Under the pieces are notes generated by a model that did not search any database, was not told the DNA's origin, and saw only the letters and a list, made by a program, of their open reading frames with translations. From NCBI GenBank assembly GCA_963971285.1, contig OZ020253.1:15698528-15762527 (forward strand): DNA of 64,000 nucleotides. Reading direction: 5' to 3'. Shown here piece after piece: positions 48,401-60,400 of this stretch (position 1 is its first letter; every line of letters begins with the position of its first letter). The position numbers and the translations under genes are program-made. The DNA is from Astropecten irregularis. Its lineage: Eukaryota; Echinodermata; Asteroidea; Paxillosida; Astropectinidae.

Positions 48401-51400
48401 AACTTATACCTTGTCATGATCGCTCTCCCCCCCCCCCCTCCGACTCCACCCCCTTCAGGATCCAGTGGCTCTGCACAAGGCCTTCATTGCGGAGTGCTAT
48501 CGGAGGTTGGAGCTGGCCACCATTACCGTCGGAGGCACGGCCATCGCCGTCGCCATCTCCCAAGCCACCAAGACCCTGACGGCGGCCACTGTGCCGGGAG
48601 TTGCCGGTATACCCAGCCCGTCCAGGTAAGATTGCCTTCCACGCTGTCCAACGTGGACAAATAAAAGAAAAATTCACTGGAGTAGGATTCGAACCAGCGA
48701 CTCTCAGAATAGTTTAGCAGTGTTCTACCAACTGAGCTACCCAGCCCTAAACTGAAATGAACTTTTTATGGTCAGTTTGGATGTTTGTCAAAAGCCGCAT
48801 CGTCTTTGAGCGATCCCTCATGTACTGTTTCTCAGGTTGCAGCATTGATAATGCTGCGCACATCATAAATGATCCTTGAGATATAGCGGTATGCGAGTGG
48901 TTTCTTGGCTTCTGACTGCCATATGAACAAAGATAATTGACTATTAGGGACACTGCAAACATAGGGCTGGATACATGTAGCTTAGTTAGTAAGAGCGCTG
49001 GCACGGTATTCCAGAGATCACTGGTTCAAATCCCTCTCCAGTCAATTTTTCTTTGTTCACTTTTCATTGACTTAATATTCATCCAGTCAGTATCCCTTGT
49101 GGTCAACTGTTCATCAGACTCGTTGTCTTTATCTAGATTTCATTTACACCTTAGGGCTATATTCACAAATTATCCGGGGTATTCGTCATCATCATCGAGT
49201 GCCATCTTGTGTGCCAACACAGTTCTTCAGCTTTTCATGTCTTGAGTACCCGGTAGTTCTTTTTGGATCTGCGTAGGATGTTGTTATTTCACTTCAAATC
49301 TTCATGTCATCAGTCCGTATATCCTCTCTGCCTTTCTCTTGCTCTTGTTCCTTCAATACTCCTTCCATGATTATGTCGGGTTTGTGTTCCACCGCTGTCC
49401 CTAGTATAATGCCTCAGGGTTATTGCTTTGCATAGGGAGGTTACAAACTTGCTTCCATGCAGGATATGTCGCTGGGGACTGGTTCCCTGCACAATCCCTG
49501 TAATGAAAAAGAAGAATGCTTGAATCTGAAAGTGCTCAGATACCGGAACTTTCTGAAAACTGAATCAATTGTTTTTATCTCTGAAACTGCTGAACAGCAT
49601 TGTCCTTGCACAAGGAGAAAATGTGTATTACAAAGGAAGGTTGTAAACTTTAAAAGTAATTTCATATTTTGCTTTTTGTCAAAGAAATGCAAATTCATGG
49701 GCAGAAAAATCAAGAAAGATACAGTAACATTCACGTGAAAAATTTCCAGTCCCTAACGATGCCCCATTGTTTGAAAAAACATTGAAAAATTCCCATGGAA
49801 TTTTTTAATCCTTATCACTGTTATTTTTGGTCTTCCGAAGATCAAAATTGGTTTTGTTCATTGGTACTACTGTTTTCTGGATAAATACAGCATTTCAGGC
49901 AGAAAATGTGTAACTGTATATTTCTACCATCACCATCTTTATACCCTGTAAGTTATAGGAAAATCTGTGGAAATTTCTGTATCGGAAATGCTACCAAAAT
50001 ATGTAACTAACCTTTTGGTTTTGGTGTTCAGTTGTCAATTCAACAATTGTCTATGAATTATAAAAGGGCACAATTGTTCACGTTCTGAACGTCTAGGCTT
50101 TAGAACTAATTTTTTCCATCCCCACACTCTTTACCGAGTTGAAGAGTAAGATGTCTGTGAAATACTCGGCCCCAGGTTTAGTATATTCTTCCTAATGTTC
50201 GCCCTTGTTTCCTCCAATGTTTTCTTGTTCAAAGAGAGCACCGTGCCTTTGCGGTTATGCCCCACTGCCAAAGGTAAGAGAAAGTCTTTCCCTGAATTGG
50301 AGGGGACCGTCCTTCTTAAATGCTCATCCCTTTTCCCCTTCTCATCTACTTTCTCCAGCAAGTCTTACCCCAACGGATTTATCACCTTTGCATGGAAAGA
50401 CATTGAGCTATCTTAGCTTAACAGCCTTAGCGTATGTTAAGGGGATATGGCTTCATTAACTTATATCATTCCTGTATGTGAGTGCCAGATGCGCCTGTAC
50501 GTAGATTCCCTGCGAGCGATCCTGCCAGGCGGATTCTCTCTTTGAGAGAACCTACTGGTAGGACTTGCGCGGTTGGGCATCCACATGGCATGTGGTTGCG
50601 TCAGATAGATCGTTATTTTGCCGAGATGGGGATGGGTCGCGTGGCTGCCTGGGGATGGCTATCAGGAGACCGAAGGAGTACCTCTTGAAGGTAAATGTGG
50701 CAGCGCGCTGTTACGCCTCATGCTCCCACTGTGCTGTACCTTTAAATCGGTAACCATGATACATATAACTTAGCGGCTGATCATCGTAGTGATGTAGTCT
50801 GTTTTCCTGCCAAGAAAGACTCATGATTAGATGCATGTATTTCAGCTTGATCCAAAATTAGGTAACATTCAAAAACATAAATTAAAATTCCTTCAACACC
50901 CTTTAAAATTACTTCTTTTCACTATTAAGAAAGGGTAATACTGTTCTAATCTAAAAAAACATTCTTACATTATTTAATTAACCAAAGTTGAAAAAGTTTC
51001 CAAGTTGTAATGAAAAAAAAAATCTGTAGACTCAGGTGAAGGTAGTAATTTTTATTGATGTCCATCCCTCACGCCCTAAAATCTTCTTACAAAAAACCCC
51101 CAAAATAGACAAATTAAAAATGGCATGTGGCAAACTTGCACTGGTGTCAGGGCTAAACATTCACATGTTTTTTTTTACTGACAATAAGTATACAAGAAAT
51201 CTTTGGCGAAGCAATTAATGCATTGATGTCCGTCCTTCACGTGAGGGAGGGATTTGGATCACTCTCATTTGGAAATTCTTAATACTGTAAAGAAGGTATC
51301 CTTAACAAGTCCGGGGAACCAGCACCTTGCTCCTCACACATGTACCAACCCTGTTGTACCATCTCACATCGTAATTCATCATTGTGGCCGCTATTGCCGG

Positions 51401-54400
51401 GTGAAATGAGTGATTCTTAATACCAATTTTTAACATTGCGAATGATAACAGCCTCACATCTAAATCTATGTAGCAGAGGTGTTGTGCCTCAACGTATCAC
51501 CTCAGAGGTATAGTACCATGCACAGCTGAGTGCAGAGGTCTGGTGCCTCTCAAAACTCTGTACAGTGGTGGAGGACCTGGCGCCTTTACCACAAGAGGTG
51601 AGGTACATGTCATGCTTCACTGCAAAAGTCTTGTTCCTTTCACAAGTCATCTCAGTGGTGCAGAACCTCTCGCCACAGAGGTGTACCTCGCGGCACAGGT
51701 CTTGTGCCTCTCACAACTCGAGGTATGAGTGGTGGAGGACCTGGCACCACAAGAGTTGAAGTACATGTCATGCTTCACTGCAAAAGTCAAGTACCTTTCA
51801 CAACTCATCTTTAGTGGTGCCAAACCTTTTGCCACACCTTTTGTGTGATACCACATTTACCTCGCTGCACAGGTCTGGTGCCTCTCACATCTTGGCACTG
51901 CAAGGAGGACCTAATCCTCACCACAAGAGGTAAAAGGTGCCTCTTACACTTCACTGCAAAGCTCTAGTTTTAACCTCTCACAACGTTGTACAGCGGTGCA
52001 GGACCTCTCACCTCACCACTGAGGTCAAGTGAGGTCACACATCTCACAGCAGAGGTGTTCTACCTCACACTTGAATAATGCTGTGGTCTATCACCTCTTG
52101 CACCTCACTGGAGATAAGTTGATTCCTGACACGCCTCACGGACACTCCCATTTATACTTGATTTGTTGAAATGTCTGATGATGTAGGCAATCTCTTTTCA
52201 TTTTTCTGTATTGTTTCTTTTTTTTCCTTTCCTCCTCAACACAGAACGGCGAAGTTGCTGGTGATTGAGCGCCTCCTGAAGCTAGCTGAGACCTACATCA
52301 CCACCGTGGAGGATCAGCACCTGGCCCCTCGAACGATCCTCCCCCACGGGGCCTCCTACCAGGGCCAGCCAATCACCATGCAGGTGCTGTGCGACTCTCC
52401 GAAGTACGACTTTGTCCTCGTGGTGAGTCAGAAGTCATTTGCAGTTATTTTAATCACTCTTCCTCTTCCTGCAAGGCGGAAAAGAATCCGGGTCTCTGTT
52501 GCACCTGGATTATGCACTGCAGCGTCCCTGATCTAGGCAGTCAACCATGAGTGTCGTATTGGCTCCTTGACTCTTTCGAAGCGGCTGAACAGGAGGTATG
52601 CAATCCAGCATACCCTCCCTTAAATCTGCCAGTGTATGGCCTCAATTCTATAACCATGCTGCATTTGGGCTGTGAAGGTTTTGGAAGACACTTGAGTGGT
52701 CTCATTTTATTCCCGTGCTCGTTTTTGGCTGTGCTGGGTCGTGGTTCTTGCTGGATTGTGTTCATCAACTTGCCAAAGGCTTAGCAATCCGCAGTCGAAA
52801 GGTCTCTACTTTCCAGCTGACATTGTGAGCATTGAACAATATATCTTCGTCTGACTATATCCACGATGCACGACCTCTTTCCTAGTATTGATCCTGGGGT
52901 TGATTTCACCAAACTCTCCGTAACTTACTATCAATCGTAGGACTTTTGATGCATTGCAGCCCTACATGGGATAGGCCCCTTGCGATGGGTTATCCTTCGT
53001 AACTCGAGTTACGATCGATCGTAGGGCTTCGTGAAATCGACCCCTGATGTCCTTTAGCTAGACAGTCGACCGTGATTGTCGGATACACTCCACGGTTTTT
53101 GATTATTTTTTTGTTTTTCCGCCGGTTTCTTGCAGGGACATGGGAATGAAACGCTCCAGAGTGTCCGGCAACGAATAGCCCAGAAAATGAGGACGCAAGT
53201 AGACAACATCCAGATAGCTGCAAATGATCGAATGGTAAAAAAAACAACATCCACCCAATTGTTATTTCGAAATGGTCCTGCTGTACTTCTTCACAGTTAA
53301 ACTTCTTCATTGAAATTTCCCCGATAAAGCAAAATTTCTTGTTCATAATTTACAGCTGACGTCCAACAAGTACCCCAAGCTGTTGCGCCAGATTGAGTTT
53401 GAAGACCAGCAGCTGCTGACGGTCAAGCAACTCGGCACGACGGTGTCCAGAATCGATGAGGTACGGTCAGGGTCACCACAAAGGGACAGGTTTCCCAGTG
53501 TGAACATTGCTGCTCAGAATATACCGATCCAGTAGGCCACGCCCCTTGACAAATTAACCAATCACAGCGCGTTATTTAAGGTCCGACAAATTGCTTCCAT
53601 TTTGTCTGACAAAACATTTTAATTTTTTTATTTTTTACTGCATACTTTTCGTTGAGTTTACTTTTGTTTCGTACGTACAAGGCAATTCTTTTACAAATCC
53701 GAGTTTTATTCTTAACCGTAGTCAAGCGCTGTTTATATTTTCATTATATTTCTGACTCTCGTTGCCCTGGCTGAGAGGAAATGTACTTTTTGGGCCTTTT
53801 CCAAAACCAAAGTCAATCTGAGAGAAGTGCTTTCAGTGGTTGAGAGTGTGCAAAGCTTTGCGTATTGGCGATCGTGACATGTTGGGTGCAAGTGCGTTGA
53901 TGCTTGGACGCTGCTATGGTAGGTGTGGCCTACTGGATTGGTGTATTGCCCCACCCAAATTCTTGTAAACCAAATTGTTAAAACTTTAAAAACTTTCTTC
54001 TTTGCAATTTTGTCCTAGATTGCACCTTTCACTGGCAGGCAAAGCTACATGACCGAGATGGAGAGGATGTTGCCGGGTGTGGTCATGGCAACTGGAGGTC
54101 AAGTCTTTGACATGTTGTATCAGCTGGCCGAGCTGGAAGGGTCAAGGTAGGCTGGAGGCCAACATTTTGCTTAGTCTCACTGTGTTCACTACTAAGCATT
54201 GCTTTATTTGTGCTTAGCAGCAAAATTTGCTTAGCAAGAAATGTCTTGCCCAATAAAAACAAACCATTAAAAAGTCCATTTGATATTCATTGTCAGTGAA
54301 CAACAGCCAAAGAACAACCACAAGCGATACACAACACAGGGACATTTTGGTTGTTAACACTGTTTTTATTAAGACAGAAATTTCATGCTTAGCAAATTTT

Positions 54401-57400
54401 TGTGCTAAGCAGGGTTGTGAAATTGGCCCCTGAGCATTGCTGTATTTGTGCTTACAATGAAATTAAAGTACAACAGCAAAATTGTTTACTGCTTAACGTA
54501 AGAACTAGGCCCAATTTCATGGAATCCTTTACCGAATTAAGCAAACTTTCTTTGCTTTTTTAATATACGATAGCAATTTGTTTTTTGCTTACTGTTAGCA
54601 TTTTTCATGAGAGAGTTTTCTTTCACACTATGCTAATTAAGGCCTTTTTGCAGAATACACATGAAAGCACGGTAGTAGAAAAACAATCAAGGTTAGCCTA
54701 GACATTTTTCGCTGTAAACTGATCACAAGTGCTTATGATCAAGTGCTTATGGATTCCATAAATAGACTTCATGTGTAGCAGTGCCGGTAAGTACAAAAAC
54801 GGATTCCATAAAATTGGGCCCTGAATTCTGGAACTTGCTTACTCCAACCAAGTTGATGTTTTAAAGCTAAGCTATAAAATATCAAGCTGTTTAACATTCT
54901 ACCATGTCATTTGTGAGATGTCTAAATTTCCTGGATATGGCTCAAATTAATACACTAGTAAATGAGTTATGGCTGCAGCCGCTTCCACAAACTGTGGTAG
55001 CCATAGCCATAGTTGCATCGGTCAGGCGCATTGAATTGTTAGTTGGACTGGCTCCCTGACTTCTTCTTATGTTATTTCAAAGGCTGACGGAGAGGGTGCG
55101 GAATCTTCTCATGCTGATCCCCACTGATCCTACTGTGCAAGAAGCCCTGGATTCAATATGTAGACAGGTAAGACACAAGGTTAATAGGATTATCATTTCT
55201 GGAGAAATAGATGGCTTTGATTGTGGCCATTTTAAATCGGCTATTTAGTATGTAAATATATTTTAGGTTTTGGTATGATAAAAGTTGATAGAACAGCTGC
55301 GATCTGTTCATAACTTGATTTTTCATTGTTTTTAGACGGAAGGGACATCGGTTGACTGGGGCGACGGACCCAACTCCCCTAAAGAGACAACGAAGGCCAC
55401 ACTGGAGTCCCTGTTTAAGACCAACTCACAGAGCATGTCAGCGTTCAGATTACTCTACAATCTAGAGGTAGGTTGGACAGGGAAGCCTGACTTTTGCCAG
55501 AATTCTGGCTTTTTTATAATTTGGGGAAAAAACTCCAGCATTCTGTATTTTGGGGCTGGAATAATAGTGGGAATGTATTACGTGTATGTACATGTACGTG
55601 TGTGGCTAAGCCTTTAAACATAGCACGTGGCCTTGTCTCTTGAAATATGTTACGCAGTGTAAACTTTGGGGGTCTTTTGGGGTCAGCACTAACGTAGGGC
55701 TGGATAGCTCAGTTGGTAGAGTGCCTGTACAGTATTCAGGAGGTCTCCGGTTCGAATCCCACTCCAGTCAATATTTCTTTGTTCACTTTTCAATGACTGT
55801 TATTATTTATTATCTTCTCTTTCTTTGTAGGTATTGAGCAGCCGCCTTCTACCACCCCTTCAAGGGGACAAGGCAGCCCAGACTAGTGCCCAAACCTTCC
55901 GGGAGAACTTCTTGAATGCCGGCGGCCTGAGCTTGGTGGTCAGCGTCCTGCAGAAGGAGTCCATCCCCCAGGACATGGATGAGGAGACACGTAGGGGCTG
56001 CTACATGATCTGCCTGCACCTGGCTAGGTACGTACGGATTTCGAACCCCATCCCATCAGGATGATGGTCAACTTAACATATTAGAAGTTACACATCATGG
56101 TGATACAGTATGGGGAATACAGGGTTGTATTTGCTTTTTTTTCCCTGAAATGATGACTAATTGTGTTTTAAATGGTTATTTATAAGTTACAGTGAAATGC
56201 CATTATTACTGGACATTCAGCTATACCCAACAATATCCACGCTCTTTAGTTTTTGCTTTACCAAAACAATTGCTGTAATGAATGGACTATTTCGTTCATT
56301 ATGGCTGGACAAACAGAAGTTACTGCACGTATTTGTGAATCACGCATGTTGATATTATTATGCCTTGAGCTACCTTGATTTTTTTCTGAAATCAACCCAC
56401 TTTTCTCTGTTTTTCAAATTATAAACTCCGACCGAAATGATTTTCATGCTAAGCAAAGGTCAGAGGAAAGCCAGTTGCTAAGCAGTTTACATTGGGTTTA
56501 ATACTACATCAGTTGGCTACCTGTGTTTTGTTAAAGCAATCACTTTCTCATGCTTAGCACGTTTAGGCTTCAGCCCCAAAACAAAAAGAATGATGTTGTC
56601 CACTTTCACAAAGAGTTTAAAGAAAACAATCTTGTTAAAAAAAAAAATGGCTTCCAATTTGCAACTTGGGTAGTTTTGTTTCTGTTTTTTTTTTTTGCTG
56701 TGGGGGTTTGTGGTCAAATTAGGTTTCTCTTGTGCGGGGAGACCACCACGGCCGGAATGGAGAGTGACCTCTCGCTGACCGAAGGCCAGGCTGACCTGTC
56801 AGCAGACAGCTCCTCGGGCCTGCTGTCCTCCAGTTTCGGTACGTCACCCCGTAAGATGAGCCTGGTGGAGAGAATGTCTAGCGTGGAGGCCAGTGGTGAT
56901 GCTGCTTACAGGGAGAGCACCTCAACTGCTATTGCAGTCATACAGGTACGTGCCAACTAAAAGAATGATCATGATAATGTGGCCAGACTTCTGAGTGCAG
57001 GAGTGTGTTTCGTTTGCGCAAACATGATCGCGTTATGCTTGGATTTTGAAGTGGAACGCATACGCAACAAACAGCAAACATATGTTTCATATTGCGTCTA
57101 TCTTTCATTCAATGTAGTCAGCCAAACACCTCCTCTACACCGTTAGCTATTTTAGGCAAAAGTTGTGTTCGTGTTTGGCGAACAGCATGTTCCAGTTTGA
57201 AAACGGTGGCACATATTGTGTGTTGTGCGCGTAGTTAGCTGGAGTGGAATGCACCCCAGGCTTAACGGACACACTGTGGACTTCAGGACAAAGAACGTCC
57301 ACATAATGCAGGATCTCAAGATGTTATGTGGACACCCACACGTCCACATAATGATTTCATAGAAAAGAAAAGGCCAAAAGGAGAAATTTGGCATCTGCAT

Positions 57401-60400
57401 TAGTAAGCAGGATGTTTTGGGTTCGAATCCCACCTGAGCCAGCAACTGATTTTTTCATGTGCACTCAAAGGCACTTTAGTGAAGTGCTTATCTACGTCGT
57501 TGAAGGGCAATAAATTGGTTGCATTATTTTATCTCCTCGACGAATAAATCAATTTGTTTCTTGTCTATTCGTCAGACGATGAGTACGACCGATTTCTCCT
57601 CTATGATTGGCTGTTTGATGAGAGTGTGCTGGTCAGCAGCTGCTGGCCAGTTACGGTTGGCCAGCTCAGCCAGTCAGATCAAAGAGAACTCCGGCTGTGG
57701 GTTCAGTCTGGGAATCAATAGGAGGAGCAGACACAGCAGTGCCGGTGAGTGAGCTCTGAGAAATTACCCAAGCCTTTTCATTTCACTGGCTCCTGACTGG
57801 CAAATGAACAAAGATAATTGACTATTAGGGACACTGTCAAACATAAGGCTGGGTAGCTCAGTTGGTAAGAATGCTGGTACGGTAAAAGGAACCGCATCCT
57901 CTTTGAGCGATACCCCATGTACTGTTTCTCAGGTTGCATCATTGCTAATGTTGTATGTATTTTAATGATCCTTGGGATAGGCCTATAGTTGTATGTGAGT
58001 GGTTTCATGGGTACTGACTGGTAAACAAAGAAAGATAATTGACTACATGTACTAGCCAGTTGGTAGACAAGCGGTATTTTGGAGGCCACAGGTTCAAATC
58101 CCCTTCAGGCTATTTTCTTTGTTCACCTCTTAATGCCTGCAACTCAAAAGCCTTAGAGATGAATTTCATCTAAATTTTAAGGAATATTTTCTATTTGGGG
58201 GCTCTGGGATCTTGGCCGCGATAGCTATAAATCTAGTGAACCCACGTTTAACTTGATACCCTCTGCATTTACTCGTCTACATTCAGGGAGTTCATCCAGT
58301 GATGCTGACGTTCTTAGCCTACATGCCGGTGTGTGCCTCCTGACCTCCAGCGTGTCTGCCAAGGATGCCATGATAGCCAGGGAGGCTCTGGAGCTCCTGG
58401 TGGCATGCCTACAACTCCGGAGCCACAATCTCTGTAAGTCCATCGGTTTGTTCTTGGGCCAATTTCACGACGCTGCTTAGCACAAAAATGTGCAAAAGCA
58501 TGACATTTCTGTCTTAATAAAAAGCCGTGTCCTCTTTGAGTGGTCCCCCGTGTGCCGTTCCCAGGTTGCAGCATTGCTGCTTGTATCGGTGAAATGATCC
58601 TTGGGGTGTGGCAGTGTGTTCGTGGTTTCATGGCTTCTGACTGCCAAACGAACAGAGACCGTCTGTACAGTGTTCAGGAGGTCGCCGGTTCGAATGCCAC
58701 TCCAGTCAATTTTTCTTTGTTCACTTTTCAATGACTTTAAATTCAGTCAGTTTCCCTTGTGGTTATTTCATGATTAATAAAAACAGGGTTAACGACCAAA
58801 TTTCATTGAATCCTTTTGAAAAATCAAAGTTGTGTGGGATTCTTTTGTTGTTCTCATCCAATCACAGCATCCTTCTACAACATGTCAGCCATGAGTGACT
58901 TTGTCATCGACATCTTGCTGGCCTGCCCTCATAACGAGGTTAGGACGGCCGCCATGGACCAGTTCCACGCCCTCAGCACCACCAACGTCAACCCTCAGTC
59001 TATACGCACACTGCATCCAAGGCACTTTCTCCTGCAGGTATGTAATAAGTAAGACTTGAAGCTATGCATGGTGGAAGTACTAAAAGGAAGGTAGGTTTGC
59101 GGTGACACCATGTAATCTCTACTGTGAGAGTGTGTGGTTCTGAGAAGGTATCTACCTACGGTTCTTCTCAGTACCACACACTCTCACAGAAGAGATAACG
59201 TGGTGTCACCGCAAACCTACCTTCTTTTTAGGTATGGAATGTTTCTCAGAGTTTTCGGATATTAAAAAATCCTTCCCCTCATATAGTCTGAGAATCACCC
59301 ATTCTACTCAGTGTCACTATAAGTACGAATGTCTGATACATGTAAATGTTATGCAACGTGGCACATCAGCCAATCAGATCTGTTTTGAGAACATTTCCGT
59401 CAGGATCGTGACGGAGGATGTTGATTGGTCAATTTCGCGTGTCCGCGCAGCAGCAACTATCTGCAAGAGGTGCAGAAACTTTATCTGTATCTGATTCTCT
59501 TGACAGGTATTATTAAGTGCACCTGTCCCACTGTGGACATCAAGCTGTCTGGTCAGAGGGACAAACCAAAGGTAAGAGCCAACAATTATATTGAATATTC
59601 AGCAGTTAAATTTACATATTCATCAGTAAATTTACATATTCATCAACTGCTGTCGTTAGCTTGAATACTTTCTGTTGATTTCTGCTAAAAATGAAAAATT
59701 TCACAAAATATATTTTTTTGTTCTTGTTATTTTTAGGATAATTACTCAATGTTCACAGTACTTTGAGCTACGATGTCGGTTACTGGAACAGCTATCAGGT
59801 AAAGGCAACTAGGCCCAATTTCATGGAATCTGTTATGGCCTATTTTTGTGCAAACCACAACCTATAATTTCAGCATATGGATGCCGGAGCCTTAGCCTGA
59901 GCCTCCGTTTCCTAAAGCCAAAGCCCCCCCCCCAACCCAATCTAGCCATATCCTACCCCCTGGCTTCACTGGTACTCAGTATTTTCCACTATTAACCTCC
60001 CCAGTGGAGGACCAGCGCTTCCTGGACATCCACCCCATGTCCATGCTCAAGGATGAGATCGACTGGCTCAACAACTTTGAGCCGTGCGACTCTGAGGAGT
60101 CCAGCCTGTCAGAGGCGGACAACATCATCATCGCTGGTCACCTGCAGCTGGCCAAGACCCTGCTGACCTGCGAGGGAGTGGACAAGAGGAAGATAGGTCA
60201 GTCCACTCGGACCACATAATGCCCAAATTTGCCTCCTTGTCAAGTCATGGCTGTGAACTCTTGTACTAAAATGACCACTCTCTGAAGAGCAGAATTGGAA
60301 TCACTCCAATTTGAACCAAAATCACTTTCCTGTGTTGAAATTTCTTGTGAACGTCTCTTATATACAGTACTTCTACTTGCGATGGATAAGTATATCTTGG

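Noticed and set aside
55686..55770. tRNA gene
   Set aside because: The tRNA-like fold has a mismatched anticodon stem and no U before the anticodon, and is followed by SINE body; many similar copies exist.
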